Positions 7,233 through 15,212 of a stretch of DNA of 44,707 nt are shown one piece after another. The first letter of the stretch is position 1; the number at the start of each line of letters is the position of its first letter. Both the position numbers and the translations under genes were made by a program. The notes beneath the pieces are model-generated. The model searched no databases, was not told the DNA's origin, and saw nothing but the letters and a program-made list of their open reading frames with translations. This DNA is from Desulfurivibrionaceae bacterium (GTDB lineage Bacteria; Desulfobacterota; Desulfobulbia; Desulfobulbales; UBA5123), in NCBI GenBank assembly GCA_030145325.1, contig JAQYVW010000019.1, forward strand, positions 1 through 44,707, in the 5' to 3' direction.

Positions 7233-7415
7233 ATGGATACGATAATGAAAGATGAGGCTGCCCACCAGCAAAGTCTAACCCGTAAAGTATCGGCCGCCCA
7301 CCCCATTCGCTTGCCTTGGGCCCCTCCCCATCTCACCCAGGTAAGCTCATCGTTGCACACCCAAGGCAAAACTAGTGTTGGTTTAGAGAGTTCACCCACA
7401 ACCGGCCTAAGTTGA
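7233..7415 (+). CDS. Lasso peptide precursor (A peptide), predicted core GKTSVGLESSPTTGLS
   Basis: A 60-residue precursor with an excellent AAGGAG 7 bases before the ATG. The leader (1-44) has a lasso-type recognition motif, W29-A-P-P-H-L34, matching the YxxPxL element that B1 reads. Thr43 sits at leader position -2, as the B2 protease and cyclase require. Cleavage after Gln44 leaves a 16-residue core with Gly1 and Glu8, fitting an 8-residue macrolactam ring (GKTSVGLE) and an 8-residue tail (SSPTTGLS). The tail has no aromatic or Arg plug; Leu15 is its only bulky residue. Seven of 16 core residues are Ser or Thr, and the C terminus is Ser, the residue phosphorylated in kinase-associated lasso peptides. 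The cyclase lies downstream. Confidence 0.85.
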   Translation: MDTIMKDEAAHQQSLTRKVSAAHPIRLPWAPPHLTQVSSSLHTQGKTSVGLESSPTTGLS

Positions 7416-7493
7416 TGGCTTAAGTGTTCAACTTCCATTGCCCCTGTAATGGCAGCTTTTGCAGCCTCTCTCTATGTCGGTAAACTCTTCGGA

Positions 7494-7535
7494 GGGGCAG
7501 GGGCTTCTCCTGGCCGGAGTTTTGCTGCCTGCCCC
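7494..7535 (+). promoter_or_regulatory. Structured intergenic element between precursor and cyclase
   Basis: GGGGCAGG (7494-7501) can pair with CCTGCCCC (7528-7535), and CTCC/GGAG form a small hairpin inside the loop. It lies in the 246-base spacer between the precursor stop and the cyclase start. In other lasso clusters a stem-loop after the precursor lets it accumulate above the enzymes by stabilising or terminating the message. No clear T-run follows, so attenuation is tentative. I see no gene in the spacer. Confidence 0.4.
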
Positions 7536-7661
7536 CACCATATCACAACGATAAGTCTCTCCTTGCCCCCCCTCCAAACCAAAATAGTAAAAAGGCCAAA
7601 GTACTTCCAGCACTCCACTGTTGGATAAAATCTAATACCAGCTAGGGGAGTTGCGCCGATC

Positions 7662-9566
7662 ATGTTTTTCTGTCACTTCAATCGTCGTGCCTTTGTTGGG
7701 GCTCAGCGATTAAACCAGGAGGAGATTATTGACCGTCTCTTTCCCTTTGCCAAACCGGACAGATGCGGGTTTCTGGAGCAGAACCGGGTTCTGTTGGTCC
7801 AGGGAGTTCATTTTAATACCCCTTTCTCAGCACTGGAACCAACCCCTCTTCACAACAAACAGCACTCCATTTCCTTGGTGTCATGGGCCAGGCTTGACAA
7901 CCGGGAGGAGCTTGGTCAAAAAACAGGCATAAGTAAGGGAATCATTGCCACTCTCAGTGATTCCGAACTCATTCTTGCATGTTATTTGAAATGGGGTGAG
8001 GAGTGTGTTGATCATCTGATTGGCGACTTTGCCTTTGTCCTCTACGATGAAAAAAAACAAACAATATTCTGCGGTCGGGATCATTTCGGGGTTCGGCCCT
8101 TTTATTATTTTTTAGATAATAACCGTTTTGTCTGTGCCACCAGCCTGAACGGCTTGGTGGGGTTGGAAGGAATCACCACGGAACTGGACGGACCATGGAT
8201 GGCGGCATACCTGCACCGTCTGTCCAAGAGTTTTGCGCAAACCCCGTATGTGGGGATCAAAAAACTACCACCAGGCCACTGTCTCACCGTAACTCCGGAG
8301 AGGGAACACCTGCATCAATATTTCCATCTGACAAGCGAACCACCCCTGCACCTCAAGGATTCCCGCGAATATGTGGATGCCTATCGGGAGCAACTACAGG
8401 AGGCCATCGAATGTCGCTTGGTATCTGACTATCCCATTGGCTCGGAATTGAGTGGCGGTCTGGACTCATCCACAATCACCGCTTTCAGTGCTAATTTCCT
8501 GGGCCCAGTCCTGAATTCTTTTCATACCTTTGCGATCACCAATTGTGAACTGGAACCCGAATATGTTGAGGCCGTACGTCAGGCTTGGGCTCTCACCAAC
8601 AACCATGGATTTACTGCTCGGGAGCCAGAGTCGCCCAACACCATGAGGCACTCTCTGGCCGTGCTTGGCTATCCCGAAGAATACGGTGTCGCTACCTGCC
8701 ATGAACCTTTTTACCGCTTGGCTGAAAAGCTTAATGTTCGCACCATGCTTTCCGGCTTTGGTGGCGATGAGTTTGTTACCACCAACCATGGCAACATGGT
8801 GCCACTGGAACTCTTAAGGCAATACCGCTATGGGGATTTGTACCATATCCTTCCCGGCAACCCGCTCATGCGTTTTTTGCGTCTCGGGCACCGGATAAAG
8901 CAGCAGATCCAGACCAGGAACTTCACGATCCACCCCCAGCCCTCCTGGCTGTCCGTAATCAATCGGCGCTGGCCGCACCAGATCGTTGAGCAAGAGTTTG
9001 TGGAGCGTTTTGATCTGCACCGAACCTATATTGATCAGGCCCATTTTGATGACGGTTATACGGATTTAAAAAAAATGATCATCGAAAAACGTTGGGAACC
9101 TTTTGTACCAACCAGGATGGAAAACTGTATTCAGATGGCCGGTGCCCGTAAGATCGAATACCGCTGGCCCCTCCTTGATGTCAGACTGGTCAAACTATTT
9201 ATGCGGATTCCAGCCCAGGAAAATTATTATCGTGGCATGGGCCGCTACCTGCACCGCCGAGCCGTGACCGGAATTGTCCCGGACTTGGTTGCCTGGAAGC
9301 AGAGTAAGAACATGGGGGTTAATACCTGCCTGGACGCCAATTGGCCGAGAAATTTAGCCCGCTTTTCCCTTGATGAATTGCATCCTGCGCTGGCAAAGCT
9401 GATTGATACCAAAAAACTGGCCCAGCAGTTAGCGGCGCTGGCCGGCCGACATGACTTCTGTAGCAATAGTAATTACTGGTATATGGTGCGTCATAATGTG
9501 ACCCTTGCAATTCGCCTCAATCTCTGGCTGAAAAGTTTACCGACCTCTTTTTCCATAAAATTTTGA
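7662..9566 (+). CDS. Lasso cyclase, asparagine-synthetase-like (C protein)
   Basis: A 634-residue asparagine synthetase B-like protein that would adenylate the Glu8 side chain of the core and close the macrolactam on Gly1. The N-terminal glutaminase-like domain keeps LDNREEL and GRDHFGVRPFYY. It begins MFFCHFNRR, so the Cys2 nucleophile needed for glutamine hydrolysis is missing, as expected for a cyclase that uses the peptide amine. The ATP pyrophosphatase loop SGGLDSS is at about 264-270, followed by a full C-terminal synthetase domain (FGGDEF, EYRWPLLD). The ATG has GGGGAG about 11 bases upstream. A genuine asparagine synthetase is unlikely without Cys2 and next to B1, B2 and the precursor. 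Confidence 0.92.
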   Translation: MFFCHFNRRAFVGAQRLNQEEIIDRLFPFAKPDRCGFLEQNRVLLVQGVHFNTPFSALEPTPLHNKQHSISLVSWARLDNREELGQKTGISKGIIATLSDSELILACYLKWGEECVDHLIGDFAFVLYDEKKQTIFCGRDHFGVRPFYYFLDNNRFVCATSLNGLVGLEGITTELDGPWMAAYLHRLSKSFAQTPYVGIKKLPPGHCLTVTPEREHLHQYFHLTSEPPLHLKDSREYVDAYREQLQEAIECRLVSDYPIGSELSGGLDSSTITAFSANFLGPVLNSFHTFAITNCELEPEYVEAVRQAWALTNNHGFTAREPESPNTMRHSLAVLGYPEEYGVATCHEPFYRLAEKLNVRTMLSGFGGDEFVTTNHGNMVPLELLRQYRYGDLYHILPGNPLMRFLRLGHRIKQQIQTRNFTIHPQPSWLSVINRRWPHQIVEQEFVERFDLHRTYIDQAHFDDGYTDLKKMIIEKRWEPFVPTRMENCIQMAGARKIEYRWPLLDVRLVKLFMRIPAQENYYRGMGRYLHRRAVTGIVPDLVAWKQSKNMGVNTCLDANWPRNLARFSLDELHPALAKLIDTKKLAQQLAALAGRHDFCSNSNYWYMVRHNVTLAIRLNLWLKSLPTSFSIKF

Positions 9567-9699
9567 ATTGAACAGTTAATGCTCGCTCATCCACGGAGCA
9601 GAAATTCAATGCTGATGTGGACGCTTCCGGTTAATTGGAGTTGAGGTGCTAGGCTCCTTTGCACGGGAAGACCTGCCAACGGAAGTTACCCGAAAGGGT

Positions 9700-10956
9700 T
9701 TACAAATTTTCGGAATAAACCCTGCCCAGCGCGGTGTCGAGAAGAGGTCCGCCGCAAAACCTTTGGATCCCGGCTACGCCCCAGTTGACATTACCCTCAA
9801 GCAGCATTGCCCCAGCCGGGGTAATAACCACATCCCAACCAACGGTCACCATTTCAGCCAGCACCACATGGGCCTGCAAGCAAAGCTGCAGAGCCTCTGA
9901 CCAGCACGGGACAACTTTGCCGGTGAGGTCAAGCTGCCCCCCCCTCTCCTCTTTTCCTTTTGCTTGTGCAAATAAGCGTAAGGTATCTGGCGGTTCCAGA
10001 AGCTGCCCGTTTGCGCAATCTATCCCGAGCAACCGCCAGGTATTGCGGCTATCGACCCGGGGAATCTCCAGCACCGCAGCGATGGCAACCGGCTCAAGGC
10101 CGTCGTGGGCGGTGATCAGTCGGATGGTCACCATGCCCGGCGGACGGCAGAGTTTTTCTATTTCGGGATGATTGATCAACAAGGACTGGACCATAAAATC
10201 ATCTTGGGCGGTCTTTGCGGTCAGATATTCGGCGATGGCCCCCTCTCCGGCCAAATTTTCCTTGCCGCTCAGTTGGTATCTGTCAGTGGCGGGATCATAA
10301 AGCAGAGTAAAACAGTTCTTACCCCCACTGCCAAAACGGCTCTTGATGAAAAGATTTTTTTCAGCAAAAAGCTCTCCCTTGGGAAGGGCTTTTCCCTTCG
10401 GCAAAAGCGCGGCAACCGGCACCACCGAAAGACCGGACTGGGCCATATGCTCGGCAAACCTTTTTTTATCCGCCAGCAAAAGGCGAGCTTGGGACGAATC
10501 CTGTCGGCCAGCCAGGACTTGGTGCCATTGGGGCAGCTCGTGGTTATAGACATAACGAAACCAGGATGACTGGGGCTGCCGGAACAATCCATACAGATAA
10601 TAGAAACGAGGCGGGACGCCATGCAGGAAGACAAGATTGAGGAGATCAACGAACTGCCGGGCCCAAGGGATGGAAAAATGCTCCTGAGTAAAACGGGCAT
10701 ATTTTCTAAAAACCCGAAAAATCTGTTGCCAGCCAAAGAAGAAGAACCAAAGCAGAGAAGAGTACAAAACAACAAGCGCCCAGGCCGGGCGCGGCAAGCC
10801 AGGCCGGGCGTGCAAGAAGACCTGCCGGTGCAGTCTTACCTCCCGGCTCTGGTTGGGGAGCAGAAACCGCCAACTCACCATGGTATGCGGCATCGTTCGC
10901 AAGAGATCCGATTTTATGAACTTGCGTACTTTTCTCGGTATATTCAAGAAAGTCAT
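9700..10956 (-). CDS. Sugar-transfer-associated ATP-grasp protein
   Basis: A 418-residue ATP-grasp protein of the sugar-transfer-associated kind. A basic N terminus and a hydrophobic segment around 60-85 (WALVVLYSSLLWFFFFGW) suggest membrane contact. The ATP-grasp fold follows: LLADKKRFAEHM, the Lys-containing LFIKSRFGSGGKN, MVQSLLINHPEI, then GWDVVITPAGAMLLEGNVNWG at the metal-binding end. Family members form carboxylate-amine or similar bonds with ATP, and this branch is linked by context to glycan and peptide modification; its reaction is unknown. It is the last gene of the minus unit NTP_transf_5, HprK-like, sulfotransferase, ATP-grasp, 30 bases after the sulfotransferase. It converges on the cyclase. 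Confidence 0.82.
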   Translation of the reverse strand: MTFLNIPRKVRKFIKSDLLRTMPHTMVSWRFLLPNQSREVRLHRQVFLHARPGLPRPAWALVVLYSSLLWFFFFGWQQIFRVFRKYARFTQEHFSIPWARQFVDLLNLVFLHGVPPRFYYLYGLFRQPQSSWFRYVYNHELPQWHQVLAGRQDSSQARLLLADKKRFAEHMAQSGLSVVPVAALLPKGKALPKGELFAEKNLFIKSRFGSGGKNCFTLLYDPATDRYQLSGKENLAGEGAIAEYLTAKTAQDDFMVQSLLINHPEIEKLCRPPGMVTIRLITAHDGLEPVAIAAVLEIPRVDSRNTWRLLGIDCANGQLLEPPDTLRLFAQAKGKEERGGQLDLTGKVVPCWSEALQLCLQAHVVLAEMVTVGWDVVITPAGAMLLEGNVNWGVAGIQRFCGGPLLDTALGRVYSENL

Positions 10957-10985
10957 CCTGGTGGGATATTGCCGTTGAGGGGAAC

Positions 10986-11822
10986 TTACAAATAACCGAA
11001 TCGTTCCATAACCGAACCGTGGTCGGCAATGATCCGGTCAATCTGGTCGCGGCGCAAAACATTTCGCCAACCACCCGCTTTGCCCTTCCGGAAAAAGAAC
11101 TCCTGTTTGGCGCTTTTTTCCTTGAACCCCTTGGCCAGTTCCTGACGATGTAATTCCTCAAAGGAACTGAAGCGGATCGCCTTGGGAATCCGCTCCTGGT
11201 CAAAATCTAACCCGGCAAATCGGGCCGCGCCGGTAAAGGCAGATAAAGGATCCTGACTCATATCTTCATATCGCAGGATATGAACCGGAACCTGGGAGCT
11301 ATCCACCCAACTAAGCACATGGCCGCTCCAGGAGAGCAACCGCTGCTGGAGCTGGTCCGGTAATTTTTTTTTACCCCGAGCCAGTTTTGCCTCCATATCC
11401 GCCAGACAAGTAATGGCGGTATCAATATCTGTGCCGTTAAAGTTGGCAGCGGAGATCACCACGTCCAAGGGATTGCGGATGATGTAAATAGCGCCACGGG
11501 TGGCCTGGGCCGAGAGCAATGGAGTGCCGTCAGGCAACAGGGTCCAGGCATCGTGAACCTTCATAAGCAGGGGCTCTTCGGCTTGAGCCACCAGTTGTTC
11601 ATAGACCAGGGGGCGGAGTTGTTCGATCTCGGCCATGGTCATGTCTGAGGTCTCGATACCGGCTTCGTCATCGATAATACCCCGGGCCGAGGCAATGGGG
11701 GTGGCCTCTGGCTCATTGATATCCGCGGGCTCATCATCGTTGCGGAGCAGGTTGGTGAGGAAGAGCCGCAGCCAGGTATTGCCAGACTTGGGATAGGAGG
11801 CAAGCCAGAGGATTCCGTTCAT
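10986..11822 (-). CDS. Sulfotransferase (PAPS-dependent) in the lasso tailoring operon
   Basis: A 278-residue sulfotransferase of the Sulfotransfer_1 type. The PAPS 5'-phosphosulfate loop is SYPKSGNTW at residues 9-17, directly after MNGILWLA. The 3'-phosphate motif IIRNPLDVVISAANF and the C-terminal FRKGKAGGWRN loop are intact. It would sulfate a hydroxyl from PAPS. The start is the ATG at 11822, which overlaps the HprK-like stop as ATGA; the frame open further left would place 25 extra residues inside that gene. Coupling to the kinase suggests the same substrate, perhaps Ser/Thr of the lasso core or a sugar attached to it. No PAPS synthesis genes lie in the window. Confidence 0.88.
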   Translation of the reverse strand: MNGILWLASYPKSGNTWLRLFLTNLLRNDDEPADINEPEATPIASARGIIDDEAGIETSDMTMAEIEQLRPLVYEQLVAQAEEPLLMKVHDAWTLLPDGTPLLSAQATRGAIYIIRNPLDVVISAANFNGTDIDTAITCLADMEAKLARGKKKLPDQLQQRLLSWSGHVLSWVDSSQVPVHILRYEDMSQDPLSAFTGAARFAGLDFDQERIPKAIRFSSFEELHRQELAKGFKEKSAKQEFFFRKGKAGGWRNVLRRDQIDRIIADHGSVMERFGYL

Positions 11823-12748
11823 CGATTGAAATCCTCTTCCAGCAACGCCATTAACTCTTCGATGCGAAAGCCATTCTTGCCACGGCTGACCCGGCAAACA
11901 TCAACATGGCGGCCTACGGCGGCGCAGTGGCTAAAATGCTCTTTCTTACCGCCCAGCCCTTTCAGAAAATTGAAGCGATAGGTGTTCTTGACCAAGGCAT
12001 TAAGTTTATCCACCCCGGTAAGGTGCTCCAGCTCAAAACGATCCTGGTTGATGGATCTGAGCACATAGAGTTTGCGCAGGGGGAGAACTTCCTCGGCAAA
12101 ACCGTGCGCCAACGGCAAGCGATATTTCTCCACACTGTCTCGAACCCGGGGCAACGATTGGGGATCCTCACCCAACTGATGTAGGGCATCGTGCCAGAGT
12201 TTGAGGTTGGGCGACCCAGAACACACCAGAGGAACGCCACTGGCCACGCTCACCGCGCAAATGTCATCTGCCACCACCTGACAACCATTTTTCATAAAAG
12301 AGGCCGCCAAGGTTGATTTGCCCACCCCGGAATTGCCGGCAAAGGCTACCACTCCTTCGTTTACCCGAATGGCGCTGGCATGCAGGGGCAGAATGGAGCG
12401 CTGATGAAGCAGCGCTCCAATAGCGGAACCGAGCAGGAACAAACGAATGGCATCAGACTCGGCATCCGGAACAGGATCGATCAGGATCTCGCAACCATCA
12501 GAGACCAAGTACCTGGCGATATTCTCAAGTTTAAGAAGAAAACGACCGGGGAAAGCCTGGAAACAAACACCTTGGTGCCTGGCGTTATCAAGGGTTTCAG
12601 GAACTGTGCCGAACCGAATGGTTACGTCCGCCGCTACACCATCGCCGAGCTGGAGAAGAGGCAACTCGATGCTGGAGTCTATAGCAAGTCCCCAGGCAGA
12701 ATAAAGCTTGCTTACTGTTGCTGACTGAGCGTTAAGGGGGATGATCAT
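11819..12748 (-). CDS. HprK-related Ser kinase, candidate lasso C-terminal Ser kinase
   Basis: A 309-residue HPr kinase-like protein. LPLHASAI (His123) precedes the Walker A AGNSGVGKST (137-145, Lys143), followed by VVADDICAV (Asp161-162), as in HprK and its RiPP-linked relatives. In paeninodin-type clusters such kinases (PadeK, ThcoK) phosphorylate the C-terminal Ser of the lasso precursor. The predicted core here ends in Ser, so the same job fits. It starts 5 bases after the NTP_transf_5 stop and overlaps the sulfotransferase by ATGA. True HprK would sit with PTS genes and be C-terminally extended; none are here. Confidence 0.88.
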   Translation of the reverse strand: MIIPLNAQSATVSKLYSAWGLAIDSSIELPLLQLGDGVAADVTIRFGTVPETLDNARHQGVCFQAFPGRFLLKLENIARYLVSDGCEILIDPVPDAESDAIRLFLLGSAIGALLHQRSILPLHASAIRVNEGVVAFAGNSGVGKSTLAASFMKNGCQVVADDICAVSVASGVPLVCSGSPNLKLWHDALHQLGEDPQSLPRVRDSVEKYRLPLAHGFAEEVLPLRKLYVLRSINQDRFELEHLTGVDKLNALVKNTYRFNFLKGLGGKKEHFSHCAAVGRHVDVCRVSRGKNGFRIEELMALLEEDFNR

Positions 12749-12753
12749 GGTGT

Positions 12754-14034
12754 CTATCTCGAACGTTTACTTTGAGAAGAAAGCCCGCTCACCCGGCCAA
12801 ACCAGAGAAATGGGCGGAGCAAATAATAGAGAGGGTACAGCCAGTCAGGGAGAGGAACTGCTGCCATATCACACATTTTCGGTTGCAAATGGCTGAGGAG
12901 GAAGCGACCCTTGCTGATCCCCTCAGCACTTAAAAAGCGTTTGCATTTATGAATTAAATAAGCAGAACTTAATTGGGGAATGAGTTCATCCGCAACCATG
13001 GCCTTTTGGGTCAGGGCTATACGCCAAACCAAACCATGACTCTGCTTCATAAAGGATTTCACCTCCCCAGGTAACGAGCCGGGGAAAAACAGCGCCGCCA
13101 AAGCCAGCGCTTCGTGCAGATGCCGGGAAACACCTAGTTGTTCTGCACGACTCAAGATATCGGGCCATGCCTGCGACTCTATGCTGCCAATAAATAAGCT
13201 GATGTCAACAAGCCAACGGAGACGAAACCAGCAGTGAATCGCCCCATGACAACAAAGATAGAGGAAGTTGTCGTAATCATGAAGCACCTTGATTGGAACC
13301 CCGGAGAGAACCTGGACCGGAAGGTTGTTCCAGTCAACCACAAAGTCTTCAAGAATACCCAGAGCATTTTTACCAAGGCACCAATGCACCTCAATAACTA
13401 TGCCATTGTCGGCAAGATAGGATGCATGTTGAGAATTCTGCATATGTGCTAGCAACGACCTGCAAGTCGCGGGGAGCTGATCAAGACATTTATACCCAGC
13501 CACCACAAGAACACGATTCGTCTTTTCAAAATCTTTCGGAGCGAGCAAGAGATCCAGATCTCGGCATGGCCGCATCCCCAGGTCTCCATAGAGTTGCCGA
13601 GACAACAGAGGTCCTTTCAATGATAGCACCGAGGCCCCCTCGTTATCCAAAAGACGAACCACCTTAACCAACTCAGCCCCCATGGCCAGCGCGGTGTGGG
13701 CGTTACGCCGTGCAAGCGCCTTGAGCTCAGCCCTTGTTTCCACAGGAACAGGAATGTCCGGCAGACGCATCAGGTTGCGGTGGAGAAGCGGCCAGACACG
13801 ATGCCGGCAAACCAACTCGGTAAAGGTTTGCCAGTTGACATTATCGGCACATAAATTGCGAATTTGCACGTTGGCCCCAGCATCGTCCGGGGACTGCAAC
13901 AACGCCAACAGGAGGTCTAGCTCAAGAGGCCATTTATTTGTCTTTGTGCGCTCTTGTTGCCCGCCAAATAACACTGTTAGTCCTTCACCTTTTAGTTGTT
14001 GCATCGCAGCTAAACGAAGACAAAGGGAAGTCAT
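12754..14034 (-). CDS. Nucleotidyltransferase family protein (NTP_transf_5)
   Basis: A 426-residue protein with the NTP_transf_5 signature LSLKGPLLSRQLYGDLGMRPCRDLDLLL near the centre, where the spaced Asp pair would bind metal and nucleotide. N- and C-terminal helical regions flank it. In the pseudomycoidin lasso cluster a protein of this family (PsmN), paired with an HprK-like kinase, glycosylates the phosphorylated C-terminal Ser. Here it is the first gene of the kinase/sulfotransferase/ATP-grasp operon, 5 bases before the kinase. Family members also occur in polysaccharide and exosortase loci, so the lasso role rests on context. The palindrome at 14148 lies about 115 bases upstream. Confidence 0.85.
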   Translation of the reverse strand: MTSLCLRLAAMQQLKGEGLTVLFGGQQERTKTNKWPLELDLLLALLQSPDDAGANVQIRNLCADNVNWQTFTELVCRHRVWPLLHRNLMRLPDIPVPVETRAELKALARRNAHTALAMGAELVKVVRLLDNEGASVLSLKGPLLSRQLYGDLGMRPCRDLDLLLAPKDFEKTNRVLVVAGYKCLDQLPATCRSLLAHMQNSQHASYLADNGIVIEVHWCLGKNALGILEDFVVDWNNLPVQVLSGVPIKVLHDYDNFLYLCCHGAIHCWFRLRWLVDISLFIGSIESQAWPDILSRAEQLGVSRHLHEALALAALFFPGSLPGEVKSFMKQSHGLVWRIALTQKAMVADELIPQLSSAYLIHKCKRFLSAEGISKGRFLLSHLQPKMCDMAAVPLPDWLYPLYYLLRPFLWFGRVSGLSSQSKRSR

Positions 14035-14147
14035 AGCTACGGTGTCTTAGCGGGTTCGCTAAAAACTCGACATACTACACGCCACTATTCCTCGGAATCT
14101 TCCCGCCTGGACGCTAACGGGTATGCCAAATTCTTCAGCCAAGTCAC

Positions 14148-14173
14148 TTACCAAAGAGATATCTCTTTGGTAA
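14148..14173. promoter_or_regulatory. Perfect 26-bp palindrome upstream of the tailoring operon
   Basis: The half-site TTACCAAAGAGAT is followed at once by its exact reverse complement, with no spacer. The centre lies 126 bases before the NTP_transf_5 start on minus, in the expected promoter region. Spacer-free symmetry of this length fits a dimeric regulator operator better than a terminator. No T-run follows. Confidence 0.6.
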
Positions 14174-14210
14174 AACAAAAGGCAAGATCATTCTATTTCT
14201 GACTTTTAAC

Positions 14211-14369
14211 TTACCCCAGCCAATCATGCCACCATAACCCAAAAAACGGGGTCACCGGAGTTATAGAACCTTCAATCAAAGGCAGACCGGAAACAAGAGA
14301 CGCAACGGACTGCGGCTGATTAAGAAGCCTGGTCATCTCTGCCAGACAGGCAAGCAGCGGATCTCGCAA
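14211..14369 (-). pseudogene. N-terminal remnant of a type I secretion ABC ATPase (LapB-like)
   Basis: A 52-residue frame starts at a TTG with AGGAG 6 bases upstream and reads RDPLLACLAEMTRLL, then SVASLVSGLPLIEG and SITP. This matches the start of the degenerate peptidase-C39-like domain of type I secretion ATPases (pattern DPLL..L, GLPL.dG.LTP). After TP the frame leaves the family and stops at TAA. A +2 shift gives a plausible but stop-interrupted continuation, and nothing further of the gene follows. I read it as a truncated, frameshifted relic. Short matches of this kind can mislead, so the call is moderate. Confidence 0.42.
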
Positions 14370-15212
14370 TGCATTCTCCTAACGGGGTTCACCATGGGGC
14401 GGCGAAACAATGGATTCAACCTAGAGAGTGGACGGGGGGGGCATGGGCTAATAAAATTCCCCTGACCGAGGTAACAACCTTATTCGGTTAGATACGGCTG
14501 GAAAAACTACCCCAACTCTTAGTAAATTTAGATTTATTATCTATTATCTTAGCGACCTTCGGAGTCAAGATAATTCACCCCTAAACTTGAAACCTGCACA
14601 CCCATCAGCCAGGAGATGAAAATCTCACCCAGAACAGTCCAAAGACTTCTCGCCTCAGCTCAAAAAATCAATGCGAGCATCGGTCACAAGGAATCTCTGT
14701 GCCAGACATATAAAAGAACGACAGTAAAAAATTCCCATCTTCAAGCTGATTTACTAACGACCCGGCGAGAAATCTTTACCACATCATACAAAATAAAATT
14801 CATGCAAGAACCTTCGCCATTAATCCCCGCCAATTTTACTGCCATGCCGTGCCGGTTGGCGGTTGCATGGGTGGAACATCCACATCGGCTCCACTCCCCG
14901 ACTGAACCATCAAAAAATAAGAAACCTCATTGGCTCCGAAAGAACGGGACAACCTTGAGCGCAAGAGGACTCTGCCAAAAGAAGCGGGCTTATGCCACAA
15001 GGATCGATACTTGCTTGTTAAGCAACAACCAAGTATCATTGACGCCATTTTAATTTAAACTTAACAATTTTTTTTCAGGGCTTTGCGGAGAATAACCAAC
15101 CAACTTAACGAGAAAACAAGAAAATTATAAACTACCCTCTTGCTCTGGTTGTAGATTATAAATTTCCCACATATGCACAACCACCATTCATAAGAAGCAA
15201 AAAGGATAACCA
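14370..15212. other. Intergenic stretch with no supported gene
   Basis: About 840 bases between the secretion-ATPase relic and the small gene at 15213. A 145-codon plus frame at 14616 has AGGAG touching its ATG, no recognisable domain and an uneven composition; I do not call it. A G8 run lies near 14437. The last 100 bases before 15213 are AT-rich and probably hold the promoter for that gene. Confidence 0.4.

Noticed and set aside
7472-7663. Minus-strand 63-codon frame between precursor and cyclase
   Set aside because: It overlaps a structured spacer, lacks a ribosome binding site, and ends in Pro/Arg-rich text typical of reverse reading of GC-rich repeats.
14616-15053. 145-codon plus-strand frame in the 14.4-15.2 kb gap
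   Set aside because: AGGAG touches the ATG, leaving no spacing. No domain or plausible fold is visible, and composition shifts midway. The minus frame over it is equally long-winded, so neither stands out.
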